Shown: positions 9,912-19,539 of the stretch, piece after piece
How positions within the stretch are numbered: position 1 is the stretch's first letter
Layout: each line of letters opens with the position of its first letter
NCBI RefSeq assembly: GCF_014858725.1
Contig: NZ_AQGV01000012.1
Location: 1-64,000, forward strand
From: Pseudoalteromonas aurantia 208
Lineage (GTDB): Bacteria; Pseudomonadota; Gammaproteobacteria; Enterobacterales; Alteromonadaceae
Direction of reading: 5' to 3'
DNA length: 64,000 nt
Notes under the pieces: generated by a model
The model's input: only the letters and a program-made list of their open reading frames with translations
What the model was told of the DNA's origin: nothing
The model's database searches: none
Made by a program: the position numbers and the translations under genes

Positions 9912-10469
9912 ATGAGTCAAAAAGCTATTTTTTTAGATCGTGATGGTGTTATTAATATTGATCATGCGTATGTACATAAAAGAGAAGATTTTCAGTTTAT
10001 TGAAGGGGTCTTTGAGGCATGTCAGTATTTCATTGCGCAAGGCTATATTATTGTTGTTGTGACTAATCAATCAGGGATTGGTCGCGGTTATTATACCGAA
10101 GCTCAATTTAATGTATTAAGTCAGTGGATGTGTGGGGAGTTTGCTAAGCATGGTGTGGCAATCAGTAAAGTGTATTTTTGTCCACATCATCCCAGTAAAG
10201 CTGAACCAGAGTACTTGGTTGATTGTCAATGCAGAAAACCTCGGGCAGGCATGCTGATGCAGGCGATTAATGAGTTTGATATTAAGGTTGAAAACAGTGT
10301 TATGGTGGGGGATAAAGTCTCTGATATACAAGCTGCTCGCAGCGCTGGAGTAAAAACTGCCATATTGGTTGAGTCAGGTCAAGCGTTTGATAAAGCAACC
10401 ATGGAAACAGCTGACTTTGTATGTTCATCATTGGATAAAGTGCCCAGTATTCTGTCTTCCATCTCATAA
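9912..10469 (+). CDS. gmhB: D,D-heptose 1,7-bisphosphate 7-phosphatase
   Basis: GmhB removes the 7-phosphate from heptose bisphosphate, step 3 of ADP-heptose synthesis. The 185-residue HAD phosphatase shows FLDRDGVINID (nucleophile Asp), TNQSGIGRGYY, and the zinc-binding insert CPHHPSKAEPEYLVDCQC (Cys/His ligands), then KPRAGM and VGDKVSDIQAA. The zinc loop distinguishes GmhB from other HAD enzymes. It completes the pathway with gmhA and hldE in this window and follows the heptosyltransferase gene directly. Confidence 0.95.
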   Translation: MSQKAIFLDRDGVINIDHAYVHKREDFQFIEGVFEACQYFIAQGYIIVVVTNQSGIGRGYYTEAQFNVLSQWMCGEFAKHGVAISKVYFCPHHPSKAEPEYLVDCQCRKPRAGMLMQAINEFDIKVENSVMVGDKVSDIQAARSAGVKTAILVESGQAFDKATMETADFVCSSLDKVPSILSSIS

Positions 10470-10626
10470 ATATTTACTTTACTGAACGGTGGACGATAAT
10501 CACACTTCGTGCAATTACGCTCTGAAACTTTTACAATACATCCCTATTTGATATTAGCTGTAGTGAATTAAGCAAACACCAAGTTGATTCATTATGGGTA
10601 ACCCGTGCAACCAATGGAGACTCTAA

Positions 10627-11823
10627 ATGAGAGCATCGGCCTTTTATAGCCAGTTAGAGCAGCAACTTGAAGAAGTTAAAGCTGAAGGTTTATACAAAAA
10701 TGAACGAGTGATCACATCCTCTCAACAAGCTGAAATAGCTGTATCATCAGGTGATTCAGTCATTAATTTTTGTGCGAACAACTACTTGGGCCTAGCAAAT
10801 AGCTCAAGCCTAATCGAAGCGGCAAAACAAGGCCTAGATGCCCATGGTTTTGGTGTAGCATCAGTGCGTTTTATCTGTGGGACACAAGATATTCACAAAA
10901 CACTAGAAGCTAAAATCAGTGAGTTTTTACAAACAGAAGACACCATTTTGTATTCTTCGTGTTTTGATGCGAATGCTGGACTGTTTGAAACAATTCTAGG
11001 TCCAGAGGACGCAATTATCTCTGATGCACTTAATCACGCATCGATTATTGACGGTGTTCGTTTGTGTAAAGCAAAACGTTTCCGTTATGCCAATAATGAT
11101 ATGGCGGCGCTTGAAGAGCAGTTAATTGCAGCTACCGAGGCTGGTGCAAAAACAAAGTTGATTGCAACAGATGGTGTTTTCTCAATGGATGGGGTTATTT
11201 GTAATTTAGCGGCGGTGTGTGATCTAGCGGATAAATATGACGCGTTAGTGATGGTTGATGATTCACATGCGGTAGGTTTTGTTGGCGAAAATGGCCGTGG
11301 TACGCCAGAGTATTGCGGAGTATTAGACCGGGTTGATATTATAACCGGAACACTAGGGAAGGCACTTGGTGGTGCTTCTGGTGGTTATACAGCGGGTAAG
11401 AAAGAAATGGTTGATTGGTTACGTCAGCGTTCACGCCCATATTTGTTTTCAAACTCACTCGCGCCATCGATTGTTACAGCGTCTATCGCAGTATTAGATA
11501 TGCTTAAAGATGGTCAAGCGTTACGTGATACACTTTGGAGCAATGCAGCCTATTTTCGAGAGAAAATGGAAGCGGCTGGTTTCACGTGTGCGGGTAAGGA
11601 TCATGCAATAATCCCTGTGATGTTGGGGGATGCGAAAATAGCTGCTGCGATGGCCGATAAATTGCTTAATGAGGGTATTTATGTCACTGGATTCTCATTC
11701 CCAGTTGTACCGAAAGGTCAGGCGCGTATTCGAACGCAAATATCAGCCGCGCATACTAAAGAGCAGCTAGACACCGCAATTAATGCGTTTATTCGTATTG
11801 GTAAAGAATTGGACGTTATTTAA
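10627..11823 (+). CDS. kbl: Glycine C-acetyltransferase (2-amino-3-ketobutyrate CoA ligase)
   Basis: Kbl cleaves 2-amino-3-oxobutanoate with CoA to glycine and acetyl-CoA, completing threonine catabolism begun by Tdh. The 398-residue PLP enzyme of the alpha-oxoamine synthase family equals the E. coli length. It has [30 protein letters not shown] and the PLP lysine in [12 protein letters not shown]. The start is set by GGAG about 7 bases upstream. tdh follows 44 bases later, the usual kbl-tdh operon. Confidence 0.97.
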   Translation: MRASAFYSQLEQQLEEVKAEGLYKNERVITSSQQAEIAVSSGDSVINFCANNYLGLANSSSLIEAAKQGLDAHGFGVASVRFICGTQDIHKTLEAKISEFLQTEDTILYSSCFDANAGLFETILGPEDAIISDALNHASIIDGVRLCKAKRFRYANNDMAALEEQLIAATEAGAKTKLIATDGVFSMDGVICNLAAVCDLADKYDALVMVDDSHAVGFVGENGRGTPEYCGVLDRVDIITGTLGKALGGASGGYTAGKKEMVDWLRQRSRPYLFSNSLAPSIVTASIAVLDMLKDGQALRDTLWSNAAYFREKMEAAGFTCAGKDHAIIPVMLGDAKIAAAMADKLLNEGIYVTGFSFPVVPKGQARIRTQISAAHTKEQLDTAINAFIRIGKELDVI

Positions 11824-11867
11824 ACCTATTGGGGAGGCGAATGCTTCCTCTTTAACGAGCGAAAAGT

Positions 11868-12893
11868 ATGAAAGCGTTATCGAAATTGAAGGCTGAACCT
11901 GGGATCTGGATGACAGATGCGCCAAAACCAGAAGTTGGCCACAACGACCTATTAATAAAAATCCGTAAAACTGCGATATGTGGTACGGATGTTCACATTT
12001 ATAAATGGGATGAGTGGGCTCAAAATACTATTCCAACGCCAATGGTTGTTGGCCATGAGTATGTTGGTGAAGTTGTGGAGATGGGTCAAGAGGTTCGTGG
12101 TTTCCAAGTTGGTGACCGCGTATCGGGTGAAGGGCATATTACGTGTGGACACTGTCGTAATTGCCGTGCAGGTAGAGTACATCTATGTCGCAATACAACG
12201 GGCGTGGGAGTAAACCGAGAAGGGTCTTTTGCTGAGTATTTGGTGATCCCTGCCTTCAACGCATTTAAAATCCCAGATAATATTTCGGATGAATTGGCTG
12301 CGATTTTCGACCCATTTGGTAATGCAGTACACACCGCATTATCGTTTGATTTAGTGGGTGAAGATGTATTAATTACAGGAGCTGGACCAATTGGGATAAT
12401 GGCTGCGGCAGTTGCTAAGCATGTGGGTGCTCGTCATGTGGTCATTACGGATGTAAATGAATATCGTCTGGAGCTGGCAAGGAAAATGGGCGCAACCCGA
12501 GCAGTCAATGTCGCCACAGAAAAGCTAGAAGATGTCATGTCAGAACTGGGTATGACAGAAGGCTTTGATATTGGCTTAGAAATGTCAGGTGTGCCTATTG
12601 CATTTAACAGCATGCTCAATAATATGAATCATGGTGGAAAAATCGCGATGCTGGGTATTCCACCGTCAGATATGGCAGTAGACTGGAATCAAGTTATTTT
12701 TAAAGGGCTTGTAATTAAAGGGATTTATGGCCGAGAAATGTTTGAGACATGGTATAAAATGGCCAGTCTGATCCAGTCTGGCTTAGATTTAAATCCAATT
12801 ATTACACATCAATTTCATATTGATGAATTCCAAACAGGCTTCGATACGATGATATCTGGTCAGTCTGGGAAAGTTATTTTAAATTGGACGTGA
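11868..12893 (+). CDS. tdh: L-threonine 3-dehydrogenase
   Basis: Tdh oxidises L-threonine to 2-amino-3-oxobutanoate with NAD+. The 341-residue zinc alcohol-dehydrogenase-type protein has the catalytic zinc ligands in [16 protein letters not shown] and GHEYVGEV, and the structural zinc cysteines in [15 protein letters not shown]. The Rossmann motif is [15 protein letters not shown]. The length equals E. coli Tdh. It is downstream of kbl in the same operon and is followed by a weak terminator. Confidence 0.97.
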   Translation: MKALSKLKAEPGIWMTDAPKPEVGHNDLLIKIRKTAICGTDVHIYKWDEWAQNTIPTPMVVGHEYVGEVVEMGQEVRGFQVGDRVSGEGHITCGHCRNCRAGRVHLCRNTTGVGVNREGSFAEYLVIPAFNAFKIPDNISDELAAIFDPFGNAVHTALSFDLVGEDVLITGAGPIGIMAAAVAKHVGARHVVITDVNEYRLELARKMGATRAVNVATEKLEDVMSELGMTEGFDIGLEMSGVPIAFNSMLNNMNHGGKIAMLGIPPSDMAVDWNQVIFKGLVIKGIYGREMFETWYKMASLIQSGLDLNPIITHQFHIDEFQTGFDTMISGQSGKVILNWT

Positions 12894-12913
12894 TGTACGT
12901 CATACCATGAGTT

Positions 12914-12937
12914 ATAGACGGCTTTGGTCGTCTTTTT
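12914..12937 (+). terminator. Weak terminator after kbl-tdh
   Basis: A short hairpin (AGACG, loop GCTTTGGT, CGTCT) is followed by a T run (TCTTTTTAAG). The stem is only 5 bp, so termination before glpE may be partial. Confidence 0.45.
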
Positions 12938-12956
12938 AAGTTTAGAGAAGTAATGT

Positions 12957-13274
12957 ATGTCATTTAAAAATATTTCAGTTGCGCAAACCCACGAAATGCT
13001 TAAACGTGATGATGTCATTGTGGCAGATATTCGGGACTCAAATAGTTATGAGAATGGCCATATACCAGGATCAGAGCATTTGTCTAACGCAAATATTGGC
13101 CACTTTATGCAAGAGAAAGAATTTGAGCAGCCAATTATTGTTGTATGCTATCACGGCGTGAGCTCTCAAGGCGCTGCCAACTATTTGGTAGAGCAAGGGT
13201 TTGAAGATGTTTATAGCATGGATGGTGGTTTTACTCAGTGGGCCGCTGATCTCCCAGATGTTGTGAAAAAATGA
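12957..13274 (+). CDS. glpE: Thiosulfate sulfurtransferase, rhodanese GlpE
   Basis: This single-domain rhodanese transfers sulfur from thiosulfate to a thiophilic acceptor through a persulfide on its active cysteine. In the 105-residue protein the active loop is VVCYHGVSSQGA (Cys about residue 63), and VADIRDSNSYENGHIPGSEH is the typical N-terminal signature. The six-residue active loop matches GlpE. Its stop overlaps the glpG ATG by 4 bases (ATGA), so the two are translationally coupled. Confidence 0.92.
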   Translation: MSFKNISVAQTHEMLKRDDVIVADIRDSNSYENGHIPGSEHLSNANIGHFMQEKEFEQPIIVVCYHGVSSQGAANYLVEQGFEDVYSMDGGFTQWAADLPDVVKK

Positions 13275-14107
13275 TTCTAATAGGTACTTCAGATAACCCT
13301 CGAGCGGTACAAGGCGCGGCCGATTACTTTAAAAGCCAGGGGGTTGCTGTTGTTTTAGAAAGCCATGATGGTCGGTACGTTCAAGTTTGGGTGCCAAAGG
13401 CCCAACATGAGCAAGCGCAAGCTTTGTGGCAAGACTTTATTGATAATCCGTATGATGAAAAATACCTCACAGCATCGTGGCACACAGGTGATACTGATAC
13501 ACAATTCATGTACAAGGGGGGCTCACTTAACCTCATTAGACGTTTTCATCAATTACATTGTTGTTTAAAATCCGTCTTTGTAGTTTGCATTGCTATTTTT
13601 ATTAGCTTTCATATTTTTGATACTCACTTTGTTTTTCAGCTTCTTCAATTTGATCCTAGCTCACCAATGACTTGGCTTTCTCCTGCCTTAATTCACATTG
13701 GTATAGTGCACCTTGTATTTAACTTGGGTTGGTGGCTGCATCTGGGTGATAAGCTGATTAACCGCGTTGGACCTTTGCAAGTAGTCTCTATTTCGATAGC
13801 GAGTGCAATAATAAGTAACTGGGCACAATATTTGTTTGTTGATCAGAATTTTGGTGGATTAAGTGGTGTTGTCTATGCTTTGCTAGGCTACGCATGGATA
13901 TATAGCCAACGTAACCCCTCTCAAGCTGCGTTGGTCGAAAAGCCTGTAGTGGGCTTTATGCTTATTTGGATGGCACTTGGGTTTACAGATCTATTGTTTG
14001 TTAATATGGCTAACTGGGCACATTTGTTTGGCATGTTAACGGGAATGTTATTAGCAATACTCTTTAATATAAATAAAAATGAAGTTACTAATGATAAAGA
14101 TATTTAG
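13271..14107 (+). CDS. glpG: Rhomboid intramembrane serine protease GlpG
   Basis: GlpG cleaves transmembrane segments within the inner membrane. The 278-residue protein has the cytoplasmic GlpG N-domain (residues 1-70) followed by about six membrane helices. The catalytic serine lies in GGLSGVVYAL (GxSG) and the catalytic histidine in ANWAHLFGM. Length matches E. coli GlpG (276). It is coupled to glpE. Its last 20 bases overlap the 3' end of the convergent FliL-like gene. Confidence 0.93.
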   Translation: MILIGTSDNPRAVQGAADYFKSQGVAVVLESHDGRYVQVWVPKAQHEQAQALWQDFIDNPYDEKYLTASWHTGDTDTQFMYKGGSLNLIRRFHQLHCCLKSVFVVCIAIFISFHIFDTHFVFQLLQFDPSSPMTWLSPALIHIGIVHLVFNLGWWLHLGDKLINRVGPLQVVSISIASAIISNWAQYLFVDQNFGGLSGVVYALLGYAWIYSQRNPSQAALVEKPVVGFMLIWMALGFTDLLFVNMANWAHLFGMLTGMLLAILFNINKNEVTNDKDI

Positions 14108-14483
14108 TAAATAAAACTTCTCTGACAATTTCTTGCCCTGTTTCATCATTCAGCAGGCCTTTTAACTTTTCAGCGCAACGCATACGGATCTCTTCCCGGC
14201 CAGTGAGTGATTTTATAGTTTCTTCTGGTTCTTTACTTAATATTTGAACAATAGCGTCTCGCAATAATGGTGTGTGATGTTCAACAATCGCAATATTTGA
14301 TACGTCGTTTAGCATAAGGTCGACGGTCACCCTCACATAACCCAGCTTTTTGTTTGATTGGCCAATATAATTGGTTATTATGTCCGGCTCGAAGCCAAAG
14401 TATCCCACAGTGGACTCTGCTTTAGCACTGATTGGGCTAAGTAGGAGTGTGAACATAAAAACGAAACAAGCATACATCTTCAT
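14088..14483 (-). CDS. FliL-like secreted or anchored protein
   Basis: The 131-residue protein has an N-terminal hydrophobic signal or anchor (residues 4-22, ending SAKAE). Its remainder resembles the periplasmic part of FliL: GYVRVTVDLML, a HHTPLLRDAIVQILS helix, and LKGLLNDETGQEIVREVLFTKYL. FliL stabilises stators around the flagellar motor. This copy is isolated from other flagellar genes and overlaps the 3' end of glpG by 20 bases, so a motor role is not assured. Family assignment is moderate. Confidence 0.7.
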   Translation of the reverse strand: MKMYACFVFMFTLLLSPISAKAESTVGYFGFEPDIITNYIGQSNKKLGYVRVTVDLMLNDVSNIAIVEHHTPLLRDAIVQILSKEPEETIKSLTGREEIRMRCAEKLKGLLNDETGQEIVREVLFTKYLYH

Positions 14484-14657
14484 AACGATTTAAAATCCCA
14501 GAAGTTCAATTAATCTATTTTCGAGGTGTAAGTGTATACTTATTTAAGAGATATTTACAGATATGTGGTAAATATCACTCTAAAAAACTAACTCTCTTTG
14601 TTGCTTCAGCGCTCAGTGGTATGATATCGCCCGTCGTATATTAGGCTAAGATTTATT

Positions 14658-15185
14658 GTGTTTGAATATCCTTTTTCCATAGATTATTTTTGGCAAAGTG
14701 CTGCTGAATTACAATGTGTGCCGCCCTCAATCGCAAACTTGCTATTTGATCAAGGTTCATTGACTTCATTACTAAAACAGCAATGTCAGCAATTTCGTGT
14801 CAAGGTGCTTTCTGAAAAGTGGGTACCTGCTACAAAGAGTCATATTGCGATATTTAACGGTGACGTGCAGAAGGTATTGTGTCGTGAAGTGTTATTGTAT
14901 TGTGACGATATGCCGAAAGTGTATGCACAAAGCTGGATAACGCAAGCAGCTTATCAGGTGGGCGTAAGTGGGTTAGGTGAAACGCCGTTGGGTGAAGTAC
15001 TTTTTTGCGATGATAGCTGGCTACGGTCTCAGTTAGATGTCTGTACTTTTCAAAGTGGAAGTACATTTTCTACCTTATCAAGAGTGCATAATGAGGCGGC
15101 AGAGCAACTTTATGCGCGACGTAGAGTATTTACTAAAAGTGACGCGCAAGTAATGGTATGTGAAATCTTTTTACCGGGAGAATAA
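14658..15185 (+). CDS. ubiC: Chorismate lyase
   Basis: UbiC removes pyruvate from chorismate to give 4-hydroxybenzoate, the first committed step of ubiquinone synthesis. The 175-residue protein uses a GTG start. It has the family's conserved SEKWVPA, REVLLYCDD and LGETPLGEVLF segments (the Glu and Arg contact the product) and the C-terminal VHNEAAEQLYARRRVF. It ends one base before the ubiA ATG, the classical ubiCA operon. Confidence 0.93.
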   Translation: MFEYPFSIDYFWQSAAELQCVPPSIANLLFDQGSLTSLLKQQCQQFRVKVLSEKWVPATKSHIAIFNGDVQKVLCREVLLYCDDMPKVYAQSWITQAAYQVGVSGLGETPLGEVLFCDDSWLRSQLDVCTFQSGSTFSTLSRVHNEAAEQLYARRRVFTKSDAQVMVCEIFLPGE

Positions 15186-15186
15186 G

Positions 15187-16059
15187 ATGCAATTCAATGT
15201 ACTCAAAGTAAAAAATATACCGGAATATAAGCAACTAATGCGGTTAGATAAACCCATTGGTACACTATTATTGTTATGGCCAACACTGTGTGCACTTTGG
15301 ATTGCAAATAATGGCATACCACAGTGGTCATTGCTTATTATATTTACTTTAGGGGTGTTTGTAATGCGCAGTGCGGGCTGTGTTATTAATGATTTTGCGG
15401 ACCGAAAAGTAGATGGCGCTGTGCAAAGAACTTCAGGTCGGCCGTTAGCGAGGAAGGCTATAAAAGCAGGGGAGGCGCTTACTCTATTTACGGGTCTGAT
15501 ATTTATTGCATTTTTACTGGTAATACAGTTGAATCTTAAGACCGTTGCATTGTCTCTGGTTGCGCTAGCATTGGCTTCTTGTTACCCGTTTATGAAACGA
15601 TTCACGCATTTACCACAAGTTGTATTAGGTGCGGCCTATAGCTTCTCAATTCCAATGGCTTTTATGGCGACTAACGATGTCGTACCGACGTTAGCTTGGT
15701 TACTATTTATTGCCAATTTAGTGTGGACAGTAGCTTACGATACAATGTATGCCATGGTTGATAGAGATGACGATGTTAAAATAGGTGTTAAATCAACAGC
15801 TATTCTATTTGGTTCGTTAGATAGGCATTGGATCGCAATGTTAAATAGTTGTTATGTCGCTATCATGGGATATGTTGGTTATACACAAGCGCTGAGTTTG
15901 GCGTATTGGGTCGGTTTGTTCTTGGCGGGCGTCTTGCTTGTTAATCAGCAAAGAAAAATCACGGGGCGTGACCGTACTGCTTGTTTTAAGTCGTTTTTAA
16001 ATAATAATTATGTAGGCATGGCAATTTTTGTTGGCCTCGCCACTTCTATGGCAGTGTAA
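15187..16059 (+). CDS. ubiA: 4-hydroxybenzoate octaprenyltransferase
   Basis: UbiA prenylates 4-hydroxybenzoate in the inner membrane. I chose the ATG at 15187, one base after the ubiC stop, because GGGAG lies just upstream; an upstream in-frame ATG (15160) falls inside ubiC. The 290-residue protein has about eight membrane helices and the two Asp-rich motifs: NDFADRKVDGAVQRTSGRPL and YDTMYAMVDRDDDVKIGVKS, which bind the Mg-diphosphate of the prenyl donor. Confidence 0.95.
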   Translation: MQFNVLKVKNIPEYKQLMRLDKPIGTLLLLWPTLCALWIANNGIPQWSLLIIFTLGVFVMRSAGCVINDFADRKVDGAVQRTSGRPLARKAIKAGEALTLFTGLIFIAFLLVIQLNLKTVALSLVALALASCYPFMKRFTHLPQVVLGAAYSFSIPMAFMATNDVVPTLAWLLFIANLVWTVAYDTMYAMVDRDDDVKIGVKSTAILFGSLDRHWIAMLNSCYVAIMGYVGYTQALSLAYWVGLFLAGVLLVNQQRKITGRDRTACFKSFLNNNYVGMAIFVGLATSMAV

Positions 16060-16132
16060 CATCGTACGTTGAGTTGTTTTATGCTACTCAGGTTATTCTG
16101 AGATACCCTTTCATTTATGCATCTATATTATT

Positions 16133-16173
16133 AATGAACACAACAAGAGCCGATATAGCTCTCTTGTGTTCAT
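16133..16173. terminator. Hairpin between convergent ubiA and LysR gene
   Basis: A long inverted repeat (ATGAACACAACAAGAGC, loop CGATATA, GCTCTCTTGTGTTCAT) pairs over about 16 positions with one bulge. It lacks a strong T tract, but its place between two convergent genes suggests a bidirectional terminator. Confidence 0.5.
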
Positions 16174-16183
16174 TACAATGCCA

Positions 16184-17080
16184 TTATTGCGTAGTACAAG
16201 ATTGAGCCTGAGCGGTTTGTTCTATTAGCTCTAGTAAGTGCTTAATATGGCTGTCTCCACTTACGTGATGATTCGTTTGAACCACTAGCTGTTCGTGGTC
16301 CACATCCTTATTTGTTTTAAGTAATACTAAATTAGGATCTTGTGCAATTGTTTTAGAATGCTCAATACTTGCTATTGCAAAGTGGTTTGAGCTTTTTAGA
16401 CCTTCGATGACTTGGTCTATATTACCAATTTTCATACTAGTCGACTTATTTAAGCCTTCAACCGCTTCATTTAGCATAGTTTGAACTTGTTTGAGCTGAG
16501 AGAAACAGCCATACATCGGGTATTCTGACAATTCCGAACGCCTCAAACTATCTTTAGATGCCAACGGGTGATGTTTTGCGACAAACAAAATAAGCTGATC
16601 AGGCAGGTGTATATCGCTCATAACGTTACTAGCGCTTTGCAGATAAACACTAATATCAATTTCCCCTAATTGTAATTTCCTTGTTAACTCATTTTCGTCT
16701 TGCAGCTGCATTTCTACTTTAACATTAGGGTAATCAGCTAAAAATTTACCGCAAGACATGGGAACAATCGCACTCGCTTTATTCGTATAACCAACAACTA
16801 GCTTTTGTTGATCTCGGCCAAATAAACTCTGTTTAATTGTTTTCTTAGTTAGTTCCAACTCTGAAAGTGTGGCTTTACAGTAATTTAGAAATAACTCACC
16901 TTGCTCAGTTAACTTCACAGAGCGAGTCGAGCGCTTAACTAATTCACAGCCAATTTCATCTTCTAAAGTTTGGATGCTACGAGTCAGTGCCGAAGTACTG
17001 ATCCGTGTTTGTTCCGCAGCTTGCCTAAAGTGACGAAGACTACCGAGCGCAACAAACTGTTCAAGTTGTTCAAATCTCAT
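16184..17080 (-). CDS. LysR family transcriptional regulator
   Basis: The 298-residue protein has an N-terminal winged helix (MRFEQLEQFVALGSLRHFRQ, then STSALTRSIQTLEDEIGCEL, residues 1-60). A periplasmic-binding-type effector domain follows (about 90-290; VVGYTNKASAIVPM, LGEIDISVYLQ). No neighbouring enzyme reveals its target: it lies downstream of an HD-GYP response regulator and convergent to ubiA. A short palindrome just upstream could be its autoregulatory site. Effector unknown. Confidence 0.88.
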   Translation of the reverse strand: MRFEQLEQFVALGSLRHFRQAAEQTRISTSALTRSIQTLEDEIGCELVKRSTRSVKLTEQGELFLNYCKATLSELELTKKTIKQSLFGRDQQKLVVGYTNKASAIVPMSCGKFLADYPNVKVEMQLQDENELTRKLQLGEIDISVYLQSASNVMSDIHLPDQLILFVAKHHPLASKDSLRRSELSEYPMYGCFSQLKQVQTMLNEAVEGLNKSTSMKIGNIDQVIEGLKSSNHFAIASIEHSKTIAQDPNLVLLKTNKDVDHEQLVVQTNHHVSGDSHIKHLLELIEQTAQAQSCTTQ

Positions 17081-17106
17081 TCGAAATTCCTTTTAATTTC
17101 ATCAAT

Positions 17107-17121
17107 ACACAGAATTTGTGT
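17107..17121. promoter_or_regulatory. Candidate LysR operator palindrome
   Basis: ACACAGAATTTGTGT has 5-base arms (ACACA and TGTGT) around GAATT and lies 27 bases upstream of the LysR start codon. The size and dyad symmetry resemble LysR-type boxes. Function is inferred from position only. Confidence 0.35.
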
Positions 17122-17190
17122 GATTTTCCCTAATACTAATACAAATATAGAGAAAACTAAAGTGAAATTTTTACATTTTGCTTACAAAAA

Positions 17191-18717
17191 TCAATCAGGA
17201 TAACTATCTCTTATCGCAATAAACTGGTCAATATTTTGCATGAATAAATCAACAAGCTTAGGATCAAACTGTTTTGCTTTTTCAGATTGTATTAACGCTA
17301 ATACCTTTTCCAAAGGCCAGGCTGCTTTGTAACATCTGTTACTACCTAATGCATCAAATACATCTGCCAGTGCGGTAATTCTACCAACAATGTTAATATT
17401 TTCGCCAATTAAACCTTGAGGGTAACCACTACCATCCCATTTTTCGTGATGCTGATGAGCAATTGTAGCACCACATTGTAAAATTTCATTGGCAGAATTT
17501 TGTAAAATTTCGTGTCCAATTTCAGCATGAGTTTTCATTATTTGCCACTCATCTGCGGTGAGCTTCGCTGGTTTATTTAAAATATTGTCTGGAATACTAA
17601 TTTTTCCAATATCATGTAGTGGGGAAGCCAGCTTAATAATCTCAGAATGGTAATCACCTAATCCATAAAGTTGGGCGAGTAGCATACTATAGTGAGCTAC
17701 TCGTCTTACGTGCGAACCGGTTTCTTTCGAACGCTTTTCAACGGCTTCACCTAAAATATACGATAGTTCTTTTTGTGACTCTTTTACCGTTTCTCTTAAC
17801 TTTAAGTTGTCATATGCTAAAGCAATATTGTTTGAAAAGAATTCAAGTAACTGAAAGTCAGTATGCTGTAAAGCAGACTCTTTACTCACATATAGCATTG
17901 TTTCACCACCGCATCGAGATGGAAAATAACCAATATATTCATGATGTGTTTTACAGGATGTCTTACGATTATGAGATTCAATAAATAGGTTCTTAACACT
18001 TTCAGGGATCACATCTGAGTTTGGTTCAACTCCTTCTCCAGACGCTGCAAGTAATTTAAACTTTGTAGCAGATTGCTTTTGGTTATTGACGGCGGCAGCG
18101 CAGTAAATATCATTGTCTTGGAGTCCTAATACATCAGACACATGAGCTAGAATCGTTGACGCAAAATCTCTGACACTGTCACATTGTAAAAAAGAAGAAG
18201 ATGCGTTGATTATACGCTCTAGACCAAGCTTATGTCTTTCAATTGTTTGAATATCACGGTGGGAGCGTAGTGCTGAATAAAGCAGAGTCTTCAGTTTAAC
18301 GGCGGTTAGCTCCGTTTTGTTTTTGTAATCATTAATATCATAATCTCGAATGACAGATTCTTCAGGAGCCTCACCTGGTTGGCCCGTTCTCAATATCAAT
18401 CTAATATCATGATTAGCAATATCGTTGCGAATGTACTTAATTAGGTCAAGGCCAGCATGGTTACTTTCCATTACAACGTCGATTAAACCAACCGAAATAT
18501 CATCTTCCCCTTGGAGTATCTCCATGGCTTGCTGTGCCGAATATGCATGATGAAAACGCAGGGCTTTATCTTCAAACTTAAAATCAGACAGCACCAATTT
18601 TGTTACTTGATGTATGTCCTCTTCGTCATCGACAACGAGAATATCCCAAAACCCGCTCCTTTGCTCTTGGTTACTTGGTTCATCTAGTGTTTCATTAGAA
18701 AAAAGAAAACTATTCAC
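17191..18717 (-). CDS. Response regulator with REC, DUF3369 and HD-GYP domains
   Basis: This is a 508-residue predicted cyclic-di-GMP phosphodiesterase. Residues about 25-150 are a receiver domain (ILVVDDEEDIH, phospho-Asp in VGLIDVVMES, RTGQPG). Residues about 170-310 match the DUF3369 sensor-like region. Residues about 320-500 are HD-GYP with HDIGKISIPDNIL and HHEKWDGSGYPQG, so the metal ligands and the GYP motif are intact. No histidine kinase is adjacent. DUF3369-HD-GYP proteins usually lower c-di-GMP and favour motility (family knowledge). Confidence 0.92.
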   Translation of the reverse strand: MNSFLFSNETLDEPSNQEQRSGFWDILVVDDEEDIHQVTKLVLSDFKFEDKALRFHHAYSAQQAMEILQGEDDISVGLIDVVMESNHAGLDLIKYIRNDIANHDIRLILRTGQPGEAPEESVIRDYDINDYKNKTELTAVKLKTLLYSALRSHRDIQTIERHKLGLERIINASSSFLQCDSVRDFASTILAHVSDVLGLQDNDIYCAAAVNNQKQSATKFKLLAASGEGVEPNSDVIPESVKNLFIESHNRKTSCKTHHEYIGYFPSRCGGETMLYVSKESALQHTDFQLLEFFSNNIALAYDNLKLRETVKESQKELSYILGEAVEKRSKETGSHVRRVAHYSMLLAQLYGLGDYHSEIIKLASPLHDIGKISIPDNILNKPAKLTADEWQIMKTHAEIGHEILQNSANEILQCGATIAHQHHEKWDGSGYPQGLIGENINIVGRITALADVFDALGSNRCYKAAWPLEKVLALIQSEKAKQFDPKLVDLFMQNIDQFIAIRDSYPD

Positions 18718-18781
18718 TCGCAGGCCCTTTTAAGACTACTTTCATTAATGAGTATAGTCGTAGAAAAAGGGCTATGCTTAA

Positions 18782-19177
18782 TTACGAAGATGGCTTTTTT
18801 TCGATATTTTGCAATTCTATTTCTATGGCATCACAAGAGATATGAATTTCATATAAAGAGATAATGAGCGAAAGTGTTAAGCAACAAAGACTTGCTCCAA
18901 ACAAAACAATGCCAGTTAGTGCGACATCAATGAATAATGCAAACATAGACAGAGTACATAACAAAAATGCAATTACCCCCCAAACTTGCATGAACCGAAT
19001 GAGTTTAATGCGTTTTCTTAGATTATCAATTTGGGCTCTAACGAGAGGGCGTAATGTATCGCCTTCTCGTGCATTAAGTTCACGTATAAGCTGCGCAAGA
19101 ACAAGAAATCGATTAGTGTACGCTAGCAGTAGTAGTGATATTGCGGGGAAGAGTAAACCTGGGGTCGTGAGTGTCAT
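18782..19177 (-). CDS. DUF2721 family membrane protein
   Basis: The 131-residue protein has an N-terminal hydrophobic segment (PGLLFPAISLLLLAYTNRFL) and two further helices (about 70-115) after a charged middle region (REGDTLRPLVRAQIDNLRKR). The R-L-L-R-E-L pattern followed by the ARxxxL region is typical of DUF2721. Function is unknown. It is divergent from the DUF2007 gene, with 38 bases between start codons. Confidence 0.75.
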   Translation of the reverse strand: MTLTTPGLLFPAISLLLLAYTNRFLVLAQLIRELNAREGDTLRPLVRAQIDNLRKRIKLIRFMQVWGVIAFLLCTLSMFALFIDVALTGIVLFGASLCCLTLSLIISLYEIHISCDAIEIELQNIEKKPSS

Positions 19178-19215
19178 AAAGCCTCGAACTGATAGTTTTA
19201 AACAGGTAAGTAAGT

Positions 19216-19539
19216 ATGACAGATAATAGCTTCAAGTGGAGGTGTGCTTTTACAACGGACAATATGATTGAAGCACATATTATTCAAGGCTTATTAACGC
19301 AAGCCAAAATACAATCTCATTTAGGCGGAAGTGCGTTGCAAGGCGCAATAGGGGAGATACCTAATGAACAGGCTAAATTAAGTGTTTATGTGTACGAGAT
19401 AAAGCTACGCGATGCGGAGCAAATTTTGTTAAACTACGCACAAACGCAGAAGCATGATGATTGGTGCTGTGTGCAATGCAATGAGATAAATGGTCCAGCT
19501 TTTCAATATTGCTGGCAATGTGGGAAACAACATGAGTAA
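19216..19539 (+). CDS. DUF2007 protein with C-terminal zinc ribbon
   Basis: The 107-residue protein contains a DUF2007 signal-transduction-type fold (residues about 10-75: TTDNMIEAHIIQGLLTQA, then SVYVYEIKLRDAEQIL). A four-cysteine zinc-finger tail follows (WCCVQCNE and FQYCWQCGKQ; residues 87-105). DUF2007 resembles PII-like domains, with unknown ligand. Its stop overlaps the start of the DUF416 gene by 8 bases, so the two are co-expressed. Confidence 0.8.
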   Translation: MTDNSFKWRCAFTTDNMIEAHIIQGLLTQAKIQSHLGGSALQGAIGEIPNEQAKLSVYVYEIKLRDAEQILLNYAQTQKHDDWCCVQCNEINGPAFQYCWQCGKQHE

